Of a stretch of DNA of 64,000 bases, positions 37,176 through 45,681 are shown one piece after another. A model generated the notes under the pieces. That model did no database searches and was not told the origin of the DNA. It saw nothing but the letters and a program-made list of their open reading frames with translations. The DNA lies in NCBI GenBank assembly GCA_002389505.1, contig DGPA01000026.1:100048-164047 (forward strand), written 5' to 3'. A program made the translations under genes and the position numbers. How positions within the stretch are numbered: the first letter of the stretch is position 1; every line of letters starts with the position of its first letter. Source of the stretch: Halieaceae bacterium UBA4452 (GTDB taxonomy: Bacteria > Pseudomonadota > Gammaproteobacteria > Pseudomonadales > Halieaceae).

Positions 37176-37841
37176 ATGTCTGAATCTTTTAAGGTCCAAG
37201 CCGAGGCCCGAGTCGACGAAGGGAAAGGTGCGAGCCGCCGCCTACGTCGTCTCGAAGGCAAAACCCCAGCCATTGTTTACGGCGGTCAAAAGCCCCCCAA
37301 GAGCATCAGTGTTATCCGTAAAGATTTGGAAAAAATGCTGGAGAGCGAAGCGTTTTATACCGCGCTTATCGATATCGAACTGGAGGGCGAAACAGAAGCC
37401 GCGATTCTTAAGGATGTGCAGCGCCATCCTGCAAAGGGCTTTGCCATGCATGTAGATTTTTTGCGCGTTGAGGCCAATAAACCGATCAAGGTAAATATTC
37501 CTCTTCACTTCATTAATGAAGAGCAATGCGTTGGGGTGAAAGTAGGTGGCGGTATGGTTCAGCATCAGGCCACTGACGTAGAAGTGCAATGCCTACCCAA
37601 AGATATTCCCGAGTATATTGAGGTCGATATGGCCGATATCGAACTGGGGGGTATTGTGCACATATCTGACTTAGTGCTTCCAACGGGTGTAGAGTCCACC
37701 GCTCTTGCCCTAGGTGATGATCACGACCTTGCCATTGCTTCGGTCATGGTCACTCGAGGACCGAAGTCAGCCGATGAGGATGACGTGGCAGCTGACGAGG
37801 CTGGCACTGACGTCGATACCAGCGATGATGAAGAAAGCTAG
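37176..37841 (+). CDS. rplY: 50S ribosomal protein L25/general stress protein Ctc
   Basis: 5S rRNA-binding ribosomal protein in its long (CTC/TL5) form: an N-terminal L25 domain (residues about 5-95, with GKGASRRLRRLEGKTPAIVYGG and HPAKGFAMHVDFLRV) and a C-terminal beta-barrel domain (about 100-195). An acidic tail (ADEDDVAADEAGTDVDTSDD) ends the 221-residue protein. A purine-rich AACAGGAGA precedes the ATG. pth follows after 8 bases. Confidence 0.95.
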   Translation: MSESFKVQAEARVDEGKGASRRLRRLEGKTPAIVYGGQKPPKSISVIRKDLEKMLESEAFYTALIDIELEGETEAAILKDVQRHPAKGFAMHVDFLRVEANKPIKVNIPLHFINEEQCVGVKVGGGMVQHQATDVEVQCLPKDIPEYIEVDMADIELGGIVHISDLVLPTGVESTALALGDDHDLAIASVMVTRGPKSADEDDVAADEAGTDVDTSDDEES

Positions 37842-37849
37842 GATCGCTT

Positions 37850-38455
37850 GTGGCTAAGCTCCGACTCATTGTCGGACTTGGCAACCCTGGCAAGGAATAT
37901 GAGGGCACTCGACACAACGCGGGTGCCCTTTTTGTTCGTGAGCTGGCGCGCCAAGCAGGCCAAAGCCTCACATCAGACGCCAAGTTTTTTGGCCAGTGCG
38001 CGCACATTACCTTTGCCCAGCAAGATCTGCGTCTGCTCATACCCTCCACCTTTATGAACCGCAGCGGTCAATCACTTGCCGCGATGGCACATTTTTATCG
38101 TTTCATGCCGGAGCAGATACTGATAGCTCACGATGAGCTTGATATTAACCCCGGGCAGGCGCGGTTCAAACACGGCGGCGGCCATGGGGGTCACAATGGT
38201 CTGCGTGATATCGTCTCAGCGTTGGGGGGCAATAAAGATTTTTACCGATTACGGGTAGGCATTGGTCACCCGGGTCACGCTAGTCGGGTATCTGGCTATG
38301 TGTTATCCAAACCCAGTGGCGCGGACAAAATGGCGATTGATGCCATTATCGAAGACGCTATACGGGCGCTGCCTCTGCTACTTGCCGGAGATCTAGTTAA
38401 GGCGATGACTCAACTCCACAGTATTGAACCACCCGGCCAATCACCGGCTAATTGA
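37850..38455 (+). CDS. pth: Peptidyl-tRNA hydrolase
   Basis: Releases tRNA from peptidyl-tRNA that drops off the ribosome. The 201-residue product has LIVGLGNPGKEYEGTRHNAG with the catalytic histidine, LLIPSTFMNRSGQSL, the AHDELDINPGQARFKHGGGH catalytic-aspartate motif and GHNGLRDI. It begins at GTG 37850, confirmed by the immediate family N-terminus (xAKLRLIVGLG). rplY-pth-ychF is the standard order. Confidence 0.96.
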   Translation: MAKLRLIVGLGNPGKEYEGTRHNAGALFVRELARQAGQSLTSDAKFFGQCAHITFAQQDLRLLIPSTFMNRSGQSLAAMAHFYRFMPEQILIAHDELDINPGQARFKHGGGHGGHNGLRDIVSALGGNKDFYRLRVGIGHPGHASRVSGYVLSKPSGADKMAIDAIIEDAIRALPLLLAGDLVKAMTQLHSIEPPGQSPAN

Positions 38456-38468
38456 CAAGGAATAACAC

Positions 38469-39563
38469 ATGGGCATCAGATGCGGCATTGTTGGACTCCC
38501 CAATGTTGGAAAATCAACGCTATTTAATGCTCTCACTCAGGCTGGAATTGATGCTGAAAACTTCCCTTTTTGCACTATAGAGCCCAATGCTGGCGTCGTA
38601 CCCATACCTGACCCTCGCCAGGACAAACTGTCCGCTATCGTTAAACCCGAACGTGAAATTGCCGCGACCATGGAGTTTGTCGATATTGCCGGTTTAGTCG
38701 CTGGGGCCTCGAAAGGTGAGGGATTAGGTAATCAATTCCTCGCCAATATTCGAGAAACCGACGCTATCGCTCATGTGGTTCGTTGCTTTGAGGATCCTAA
38801 CGTTGTTCATGTGGCCAATAAGATCGATCCATTGGCTGACATCGAAACCATTAACACTGAATTGGCTTTGGCGGATCTTGAATCTTGTGAAAAGCAGCTC
38901 AATAAGGTCATTCGCACAGCCAAAGGGGGTGACAAAGACGCCATTGCGATGAAAACGTTCCTGGAGGAAACATTACTACCCCAGCTCAACAAGGCCATGC
39001 CCATTCGTGCCCTAGACCTTGACGTCAATGACCAAGCACGGCTGAACACGCTGCACCTGTTGACCACAAAACCCACCATGTACATTGCTAATGTGGCCGA
39101 GGATGGATTTGACAATAACCCCCACCTTGAGGCAGTGCAGGACCTAGCGCGCCAAGAGGGCTCCGAAGTGGTCAGTATTTGTAATAAATTAGAAGCAGAA
39201 ATCGTCGAGCTAGAGGATGACGAAAAACTCGACTTTCTAGCCGATATGGGCATGGTGGAGCCCGGTTTGAATCGGGTGATCCGCGCGGGCTACAAGCTGT
39301 TGACGCTGCAAACCTATTTTACCGCGGGCGTAAAAGAAGTTCGTGCTTGGACGGTGAAGGTGGGCGCTACTGCACCTGAAGCAGCCGCGGTTATTCATAC
39401 TGACTTCCAGAAGGGCTTCATCCGTGCTGAGATCGTGTCCTATGACGACTTCATACAATACAACGGCGAGCAAGGCGCCAAAGATGCCGGCCGGTGGCGA
39501 CTGGAAGGCAAGGACTACATAGTGCAGGACGGCGACGTTATCCACTTCCGCTTCAACGTATAA
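38469..39563 (+). CDS. ychF: Redox-regulated ATPase YchF
   Basis: Obg-related, ATP-preferring P-loop protein implicated in oxidative stress responses and ribosome association. The 364-residue product has the G1 motif GIVGLPNVGKSTLFNALT, G3 VDIAGLVAGASKGEGLGNQFL, the non-canonical G4 NxxE-type region NVAEDG that explains ATP over GTP binding, and the C-terminal TGS-like domain with AVIHTDFQKGFIRAEIVSYDD. It ends the conserved block; a terminator follows. Confidence 0.97.
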   Translation: MGIRCGIVGLPNVGKSTLFNALTQAGIDAENFPFCTIEPNAGVVPIPDPRQDKLSAIVKPEREIAATMEFVDIAGLVAGASKGEGLGNQFLANIRETDAIAHVVRCFEDPNVVHVANKIDPLADIETINTELALADLESCEKQLNKVIRTAKGGDKDAIAMKTFLEETLLPQLNKAMPIRALDLDVNDQARLNTLHLLTTKPTMYIANVAEDGFDNNPHLEAVQDLARQEGSEVVSICNKLEAEIVELEDDEKLDFLADMGMVEPGLNRVIRAGYKLLTLQTYFTAGVKEVRAWTVKVGATAPEAAAVIHTDFQKGFIRAEIVSYDDFIQYNGEQGAKDAGRWRLEGKDYIVQDGDVIHFRFNV

Positions 39564-39599
39564 ATCCTTATTCGTCTCTGCGCCGGGAAAAGTACTCAG

Positions 39600-39636
39600 A
39601 CTGGCCTCTACTAGTTGACTTAGCGGCCAGTTTTTT
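39600..39636 (+). terminator. Rho-independent terminator after ychF
   Basis: A 7-base-pair stem (ACTGGCC at 39600-39606 with GGCCAGT at 39625-39631) around an 18-base loop runs directly into six T residues. It would stop transcription from the rplY-pth-ychF unit and separates it from tRNA-Met. Confidence 0.75.
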
Positions 39637-39678
39637 AGACACTTCGCATCCCAATTCTGGGGCAGTATTTTCCGTTAT

Positions 39679-39755
39679 GGCTACGTAGCTCAGCTGGTTA
39701 GAGCACAGCATTCATAATGCTGGGGTCGGTGGTTCAAGTCCACCCGTAGCTACCA
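39679..39755 (+). tRNA. tRNA-Met, elongator type (anticodon CAT)
   Basis: A 77-base cloverleaf starting GGCTACG and ending with discriminator A and encoded CCA. The anticodon CAT is at 39713-39715 in the stem CAGCA/TGCTG, and the T arm contains GGTTCAAGTCC. The sequence closely resembles E. coli metT/metU elongator tRNA: the first acceptor pair is G-T, not the unpaired C-A of initiator tRNA. It marks the border between the conserved core and an accessory stretch. Confidence 0.95.
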
Positions 39756-39906
39756 TTTTATTGTTTTATTTTATATCGTTACGAAAATATCTAGCGCTGT
39801 GGCAAACAATACTTTTAGCATTTGCTACCTACTTGCTACCACAGAAAGAAAATCAATGTGTTATGGTCGTTTCTTCACCATGGATCGCGTCCTTGAGATT
39901 TACCTA

Positions 39907-41382
39907 ATGCAATTGTCGACACCCTTTAAAACTCCAGCTTGGCTGATTGTTGCACTCCTCATCATCGGCGGCTGCAGCTCAAATAATTCGCCGTCAGAGC
40001 CCGAGGACCTAGACAATAACGATGACTCCATAGAGGTGCCAACACGTACACAATTTTTATACACACAGACCAATGATGCTCGTGAGAATCATGTGGTTGG
40101 CTTTTCAGTCAATGATAATGGCGACCTTATTGAAATAGGCGTGTATGAAACTGGCTCGGTTGGCGATGCCGACGAGGGTGACTTTGACAGCCAAAGTTCA
40201 GTGAGGGTTTACGAGGATTTCTTGATCGTCGCGAATCCAGGTGACGCCAGCGGCGAGTCAGGCATCACCGACGGAAACAGCGCAATAACCATTTTTGCGA
40301 TTAACGAGGACGGCAGTCTTCAGCGCGTTGATCAGAACCTCGAGGTTGACGGTACGCAGAATGCGGATAGTCGCGGCGTCCGCGCCGTTAGTATCGACTT
40401 TCATTCCGAGGGCGAAACAACCTGGGTCGCTGTCGCTAATCAAGGCACAAATCGAGTTTGTGTCAACCCAGAGGTCAATGGCTCCCTGGCCACTTGCAGT
40501 GATCAATTCGGTAATGCATTAGGCGATCTGTTGGCTGACGAGTCACCAGCTTCAGATATTCAGTTATTTAGGTTGAGTGAAAGCGGCGTTTTAACCCATG
40601 AAGCTGAAATAGCTGGCTTTGCGGCGAATCGGGGTGGTGCATCGCAAGTGGCTTTCAGCCCCGATGGCACAAAAATATCTGCAACGCTCTTGGGCATACC
40701 CCACCTTTCATTCCCCGCCGATCCCGCTAATCAGCAGCCCAGTCGAACCTATCTTTGGGAATTCGACAAAGCCGTCGGAACAGCCAGCAACGAACGCTTC
40801 TTTGAGCATCCCGGCATTGCCGGTAGCATCGGTTTCGGCTGGAGCCCCAGTTCTGACTTCTTGTATGTCTCGAGCGCCACCCTTGATGCGGGCGCTCTAG
40901 AGGCCAACGTTGTAGCACTCGATAGTAACGATACAGACTCCGTATTCACGAGCGACGGTAATTCGCGCTGGTCCGGCGCTGGTGCTGTGCCCACGGCGGT
41001 TCGACCGGCGGCCTGCTGGGTCTGGATCAATGAGGCGGCCGATCGTGTCTACACAGTTGGGTTCCTCACCAATACCGTTTCAACCTTCGAGACGAATGGG
41101 GCTGACATGACGCATCTGCAAACTGTGTATCGCCAGGACATTACCCTTGAAGATGCAAAAGACCTTGTTTTCTCAGCCGACGGGAAGAACGCCTATGTGC
41201 TAGGCGCATTTTTTAGCCACACGATTTCAACCTTTGATGTGAACACTGATGGAACGCTAGCAGAACGCACAACCTCGCCCCTTGCCATCAGTGCATCTCG
41301 TCTTAACGGCGTCCCTCTGGACCCCAGTTTAATTGCCTATCAAGGCCTCGATGGCTATCCGGCCGCCTATGTGGGCTACTGA
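39907..41382 (+). CDS. Beta-propeller lipoprotein, lactonase/YncE-like fold
   Basis: Predicted lipoprotein of 491 residues. It has a signal with lipobox (WLIVALLIIGGC), a Ser/Asp/Glu-rich linker and then repeated blades such as VVGFSVNDNGDLIEIGVY, ITIFAINEDGSLQRVDQ, VAFSPDGTKISAT, FGWSPSSDFLYVS and VFSADGKNAYVLG. This pattern is that of 6-phosphogluconolactonase/YncE-like seven-bladed propellers. No catalytic function can be assigned. The start MQLSTPF is chosen because it gives a proper signal peptide and GAG lies 9 bases upstream; ATGs at 39856 and 39880 are in frame. It stands alone just after tRNA-Met. Confidence 0.75.
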   Translation: MQLSTPFKTPAWLIVALLIIGGCSSNNSPSEPEDLDNNDDSIEVPTRTQFLYTQTNDARENHVVGFSVNDNGDLIEIGVYETGSVGDADEGDFDSQSSVRVYEDFLIVANPGDASGESGITDGNSAITIFAINEDGSLQRVDQNLEVDGTQNADSRGVRAVSIDFHSEGETTWVAVANQGTNRVCVNPEVNGSLATCSDQFGNALGDLLADESPASDIQLFRLSESGVLTHEAEIAGFAANRGGASQVAFSPDGTKISATLLGIPHLSFPADPANQQPSRTYLWEFDKAVGTASNERFFEHPGIAGSIGFGWSPSSDFLYVSSATLDAGALEANVVALDSNDTDSVFTSDGNSRWSGAGAVPTAVRPAACWVWINEAADRVYTVGFLTNTVSTFETNGADMTHLQTVYRQDITLEDAKDLVFSADGKNAYVLGAFFSHTISTFDVNTDGTLAERTTSPLAISASRLNGVPLDPSLIAYQGLDGYPAAYVGY

Positions 41383-41644
41383 CGAGGCGCTTAAAGCAAT
41401 CGATCAGTATGTTAAGGGCAGAAGGCTATGTGTCACTCGATAATGATGTGGCGTCTAATGACTCGGAGGCGCCACTGCGATTTTCAACATTGCTAACACA
41501 ATGACAAGCAGCCTCCCTATGGATACGCTTAGCATGATGACCATGGAACTCAGATGGCTGATGTCGTCGGGCTCAGCACCGAGCATGTTGATCGTGCGTT
41601 GCACAAAATATATCCCACTTGAACTAAATCTCGATACTTAAGAT
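41383..41644. other. Intergenic stretch without recognisable gene
   Basis: No frame longer than about 20 residues with coding character, no hairpin with a T tract and no tRNA-like structure was found. It separates the propeller lipoprotein from the SnoaL relic and probably belongs to the same decayed accessory DNA. Confidence 0.5.
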
Positions 41645-42058
41645 ATGGCGTTATCACTTCAGGAAATTTCCGATCGGCTTGAATTGCATGATCTTGTAAC
41701 GCGATACGCCGACATCATCGACCGAAAGGCCTTCCAAGAGCTGAGCACTATTTTCACCGAAGCCGCCGAGATTGATTACGAGGCTACCGGTGCCCCTAAG
41801 TGCTCGGTCGCCCCCGTCGAGGATACCGATGCCATGCCACAGATCCCAGGCAGTTCCATCTCCTACCGCATAGCCCTCGGCCCACAGCAGGGACGTAAAG
41901 CGTTCATGATCCGCACCATCCGCCCGCTGGACAGACCTGATCTCGGACTACTGAGCAGTCGGTACCCTGCAGTAGTGGGCCGTAATATCTGCAACCTTGT
42001 GACCCAGAAGCTGACGACGGACGTCATAACGCACTTCAGACGCCACACAGCGCGATAA
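41645..42058 (+). pseudogene. SnoaL-like gene remnant joined to an IS91-like transposase fragment
   Basis: The open frame of 137 residues is a chimera. Residues 1-55 (MALSLQEISDRLELHDLVTR, then YADIIDRKAFQELSTIFTE) match the start of SnoaL-like/NTF2-fold small enzymes common in steroid or aromatic catabolic loci. From about residue 72 the sequence SYRIALGPQQGRKAFMIRTI resembles the C-terminal part of IS91-family transposases, and the rest is unrelated. A complete SnoaL protein is about 130-150 residues with a conserved C-terminal half that is missing here. I read this as an insertion/deletion scar, not a working gene. Confidence 0.6.
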
Positions 42059-42120
42059 GCCAACCGGTGTTTTCATCGTGCCCCCTAGACAATACCCGAT
42101 GCCTCCGGCAGCGGGTCGAG
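41955..42120 (-). pseudogene. Tyrosine recombinase/integrase C-terminal fragment
   Basis: On the reverse strand the frame reads VRYDVRRQLLGHKVADITAH followed by YCR. This is the box II pattern of phage-type integrases (LLGHKxxxxTxHY with the nucleophile tyrosine). The rest of the enzyme is absent and upstream sequence shifts frame, so only a relic remains. It overlaps the IS91-like fragment on the other strand, showing that this spot has suffered more than one mobile event. Borders are approximate. Confidence 0.55.
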
Positions 42121-42256
42121 GACTTGCTGACAGGCTGAGAGCTGGTGACCGAGGCGCCGTTTGCACTCAACGAGCTACCTATAGACTGGCGCAGGGGCAA
42201 TAAAGGACTAAACCCAGCATAGGGCGGTCCAAGGATTAACATGCCCTAGCAAGCCG

Positions 42257-43198
42257 TTAAAACATCTCAGCATACATCGCCGTATCGAAAGGTATTCTGG
42301 CACTCAGCACGTGCAGCGTAGCGAAGTGAATAAAAGGGTTCCCAGTCACAACGGTGAAAGCTGCTTTTCCCATACCCACAAGTACTTGGGTCATAACGAT
42401 GTACGTCACGCTGAGAGTGGCCATTGTTAGCGAACTGTAATCAACACCAGGATCGAACAGGCTGAACGCTGCATAGAAGAGCCCTGCTGTAGCGATGACT
42501 GGGAGTTTGCTGTCGTAAATGAGCATTAATCTTGGAATGAGTATGACATGCATCAAAATGACCACTGGCAGCCCGGCACCAAATGTGTTCACCAAGATGC
42601 TCATCGGTACGCCAACCACATACTGCTCGGTAGTCAGGGAAAAGAACGGAGTACCGCTAATAATTGGTCCAAAAAAATCAATCGCCCAAAATGCGATCAG
42701 AATCCAAATATTTCTTCGCCACTCCAGCGCTCGCATGAATTGTCCAAAATCGAAGCCCGAACGACGCAACCAGTGCAGCGGAATAAAAATATAAAAAACG
42801 CTGTTAACCACTATCCACAGTGTTAGGTCCTGAAGATCAAATTTTCCTGTCTCATAAACATAAGGCCCGGGGAAATGGAGTCCTACTTTGAAAAATAATC
42901 CAAGAACCACTTGTGTCATGATTAAATAAACGAACGCAAAACTCACCTCTTTAACCGCTCGGTCTCGATTTATTCTATACAAGGACTCCCAATCAAACTC
43001 GGCTCTATTACGAGTCAAAAACAAGAGCAGAAACACACAGATAGCTAAGACAGGAAAATAGGCGAGCAACAAACTTGACAGTGCATCTTCGGAAATAGGT
43101 GGCACGACAGTTGACCCTATTTGCACGCCAAAAAAAATGGCGGTGAATCCCAACCAAACTAGACCGATTGCAAGAAATAGGTTGAGATTCTTAGACAT
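42257..43198 (-). CDS. Multi-pass membrane protein of unknown function (distantly CPBP-like)
   Basis: A 313-residue protein with about eight hydrophobic segments, starting MSKNLNLFLAIGLVWLGFTA; GGGTG a few bases upstream supports the ATG at 43198. The C-terminal half (LFYAAFSLFDPGVDYSS and TGNPFIHFATLHVL) is reminiscent of the CPBP/Abi intramembrane protease fold. However, the EExxxR motif of active members is absent, and the second-motif histidine is replaced. I therefore do not assign protease activity. It stands alone, transcribed towards the mobile-element relics. Confidence 0.6.
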   Translation of the reverse strand: MSKNLNLFLAIGLVWLGFTAIFFGVQIGSTVVPPISEDALSSLLLAYFPVLAICVFLLLFLTRNRAEFDWESLYRINRDRAVKEVSFAFVYLIMTQVVLGLFFKVGLHFPGPYVYETGKFDLQDLTLWIVVNSVFYIFIPLHWLRRSGFDFGQFMRALEWRRNIWILIAFWAIDFFGPIISGTPFFSLTTEQYVVGVPMSILVNTFGAGLPVVILMHVILIPRLMLIYDSKLPVIATAGLFYAAFSLFDPGVDYSSLTMATLSVTYIVMTQVLVGMGKAAFTVVTGNPFIHFATLHVLSARIPFDTAMYAEMF

Positions 43199-43546
43199 TG
43201 TGACACCCATAAACACGATTTTTATATACTAAGAGGGGGACGATCAGGACACCAGAGAAATCTGGAGCGATCAAAAGCGCAATGAGCTTAACTAAAAGCT
43301 GTCCGTTGTGGAAATCCTTTAGACAGATTGCAATCTCATTTAGGCGACCCATTGGCTTTTCAGGATCTGGAAGTTCATTCGATTATTGACGGACTTATTA
43401 CTGCGCAGGTGAGCGCTTGCCTTGGCTAAAGACGTTGGCGGTCAAGGCGATCTTGAACCGTGTCTTATAGCGAAGGCCGACAATAGCAGAGCCAACGGAC
43501 TGTCCCGATAACATTTTCTATGTCTTTGTGACAGCGTGGGCCGACT
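43199..43546. other. 348-base intergenic region with no supported gene
   Basis: Only short interrupted frames are present (for example QSHLGDPLAFQDLEVHSIID on the plus strand), none with a ribosome binding site or known motif. These may be remnants of lost genes. No RNA gene, terminator or convincing operator was seen. Confidence 0.5.
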
Positions 43547-44698
43547 TTAGTGATCGGCCTTCCATTCCATCGCCATGTGAACTCGACGCTCGACCGAGGG
43601 GTGGGTATAAAACAGCCACTCTTGCACTGCAGTGGGTCTTGGGTTGCGGTATTCGGCGGTTTTAACTAGGGCGATTGCCAGCGCATCCGGCAGATTAACA
43701 GACGCTAGCGAGTATTGATCAGCCTCAGTTTCACTGCTGCGCGACATTGTATTAGTGACGGGTTGTGACAGCGTCATGAGTAGACCGACGATCAGAACCA
43801 AGATAGGTAATCCTACGGGGTCGGCGATGTCTTCTTTTGCACCAAATAGCCGTGCAATGGGATTGAATAGTCGATCGGCAAGTAAAAAACTGACCATTAC
43901 TAATACGGTCAGTATGGCCACCACATCCCACACATGACCTAGCACGTAGTGACCGATCTCATGACCGGTGACTGCCTTTACTTCATCTAGGGTTGCGTCC
44001 TTAAGCGCAACATCGGAAATAGCTATTCGTGCGGAGCTGCCAATGCCACTGACATTGGCGGTGAAGTTATTCGACTGACGCGATCCGTCGTACATAAAAA
44101 TGCGATCCGTCGGAATATTGGCCTGAATAGCCAGCGCTTCTACGGCTTCTTTGACCTCTCCCTCGGGTACGGATTCGTATTCATTAAACAATGGTTCGAT
44201 GAAAATTGGGCCCAAGAGTAAAAGAAGCGCGACGGCACTCGCGGTGAGCGCACCTGACCATAGCCACCACAATTTTCCCATCCAGCGAATGAGCGCGTAG
44301 ACAGCGGTAAAAAAGAGCCCCATAAATACGGCATTTAAAGCCAACCCCAAACCCGATTGACCCAGGAAGTCTGCTAGCGGTTGACTGGTGCGCCCGTAGC
44401 TCATTTCTCGCCACCAGCCGCTATAGATTGACCAGGGCAGTTCGATAATGCCTGAAAGCACTACGAAAGCCGCGCTGATGCAAAATCCTCGTATAAAAAA
44501 GTTTCTGCCCTCTAAACCACTGGCGATATGACTCAACAGCCCGCTGCGAACGACCAGCAAGGTGACCAACATAGCGACGATCAACCCCCATAACATGAGC
44601 CAGTGACTGCCACTGGTATAGGCAGCTGCTTGTGCCAGCGCTTGCTCGCCTAGGCCGTCGATATAGGCCTGTGTTGCTTCGTTTGCATTAAACACCAT
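43547..44698 (-). CDS. M48 family membrane zinc metalloprotease (Ste24/CAAX protease 1-like)
   Basis: A 383-residue integral membrane peptidase with about six to seven helices. The zinc site HEIGH is at residues 246-250 (VTGHEIGHYVLGHVW), and the third ligand lies in SRSSETEADQYSL. The upstream FTANVSGIGSSARIAISDV and DEVKAV stretches are conserved in the M48A group. In bacteria such enzymes serve membrane protein quality control. The neighbours give no functional link. The 178 bases upstream hold a GC-rich short hairpin but no clear promoter. Confidence 0.9.
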   Translation of the reverse strand: MVFNANEATQAYIDGLGEQALAQAAAYTSGSHWLMLWGLIVAMLVTLLVVRSGLLSHIASGLEGRNFFIRGFCISAAFVVLSGIIELPWSIYSGWWREMSYGRTSQPLADFLGQSGLGLALNAVFMGLFFTAVYALIRWMGKLWWLWSGALTASAVALLLLLGPIFIEPLFNEYESVPEGEVKEAVEALAIQANIPTDRIFMYDGSRQSNNFTANVSGIGSSARIAISDVALKDATLDEVKAVTGHEIGHYVLGHVWDVVAILTVLVMVSFLLADRLFNPIARLFGAKEDIADPVGLPILVLIVGLLMTLSQPVTNTMSRSSETEADQYSLASVNLPDALAIALVKTAEYRNPRPTAVQEWLFYTHPSVERRVHMAMEWKADH

Positions 44699-44877
44699 AG
44701 GAAGATCTCCCAGTTATGTATAAGAGTAGCGGGCGAGATGCCATCGCCGCAGTGGCGTTTTTATTTAATCGTAATGCCTGAGAAGGCGACGGCAACCTGT
44801 GTTACGGGTAGTTGAGCTGTCTGGCTTGAGTTACAGCTTGTGTTTAAAAGCCCTTCTACCCGTAGATACTCAGCAGA

Positions 44878-45300
44878 TTACTTTTTAGGCGACCATATAG
44901 GAAATAACATCAATATTAGAATTGATAGCACCAGAACAATTGCAACCGGATCACTCGGAATAATCGAAAATTCGGGCACCGCTGCAGTTGCTCCGACATT
45001 TGCAACATAACTCTGCGCCAACGCTGATATTTCGGTGCCAGATTCCTGTAGCTCAAGGAGACGATGACCCGTTGCTGCCATATTCCAGCTCCAAAAAGCG
45101 TAGGTCATATTGAAAAAGAACAGTGTACAAAGACCAAAAGCTGACGCAGTAATTTTCGCCAAAAGATTATCGCTATATTTCTCGCCCGTCATATTGGCCA
45201 CACGAAAGGCGACCCAAACACTAAAGGCCATAGCAACTTGGTACATTCCAGTTCCTTGGTTGCTCTGTGCTTGAAGCATTAAAATATCTATTTCTGTCAT
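44878..45300 (-). CDS. Small membrane protein of unknown function
   Basis: A 140-residue protein with three likely membrane segments: MAFSVWVAFRVANM, AFGLCTLFFFNMTYAFWSW and the C-terminal AIVLVLSILILMLFPIW ending in a basic SPKK tail. The ATG at 45300 (MTEIDILMLQAQSNQG) is preferred because GGGAGA lies about 7 bases upstream; a longer in-frame start at 45345 has none. No domain was recognised. Similar short proteins occur in marine gammaproteobacterial and sphingomonad accessory regions, but I cannot name the family. Confidence 0.6.
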   Translation of the reverse strand: MTEIDILMLQAQSNQGTGMYQVAMAFSVWVAFRVANMTGEKYSDNLLAKITASAFGLCTLFFFNMTYAFWSWNMAATGHRLLELQESGTEISALAQSYVANVGATAAVPEFSIIPSDPVAIVLVLSILILMLFPIWSPKK

Positions 45301-45406
45301 TTTTGAATCTCCCGAAAGTTTTCTTATTAGGTTTTTGTTGGACAATACCCAACCGAAAGTGTGGATGCAAACTGTATCTAAGCCTTTTTACTGCTAGCTT
45401 GCGTCC

Positions 45407-45529
45407 ATGATTTTCTTTATTCCGTTGCTAATGCTGGGCGGTATTTTGATGATCATTGGCTTCATTGTGTTTGTAGTGGGTCTATTATTTTTGCTGAGAC
45501 CCAGCGGAAGGTCTTCAATCAGCCTGTAA
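45407..45529 (+). CDS. Candidate 40-residue single-pass membrane miniprotein
   Basis: An ATG at 45407 opens a 41-codon frame encoding MIFFIPLLMLGGILMIIGFI, then VFVVGLLFLLRPSGRSSISL and a TAA. The first 31 residues are almost wholly hydrophobic and include GG and GF helix-packing positions, and the tail is basic and polar. No clear Shine-Dalgarno is present, which lowers confidence. It lies between the small membrane protein and the thiolase. Confidence 0.35.
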   Translation: MIFFIPLLMLGGILMIIGFIVFVVGLLFLLRPSGRSSISL

Positions 45530-45681
45530 CCACGTCGACATTGAAAATTCGGGGTTAGTTAATGTTCAGTGTGTCCGTTGAAGTCCTATTATTTTCTTGA
45601 CCCGTTTCTCTGTGCAGCGTAGCGTCTTGTATGTTTTTTGAACTGTACCCATAACGCCGAAATAAGATTGAGGAGAAATTT

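Noticed and set aside
39741..39830. GCTACC-rich bases after tRNA-Met as an attachment-site duplicate
   Set aside because: The similarity to the tRNA 3' end is limited to a few bases and is not an exact direct repeat.
42257..43198. Annotation as an active CPBP intramembrane protease
   Set aside because: The EExxxR catalytic motif is absent.
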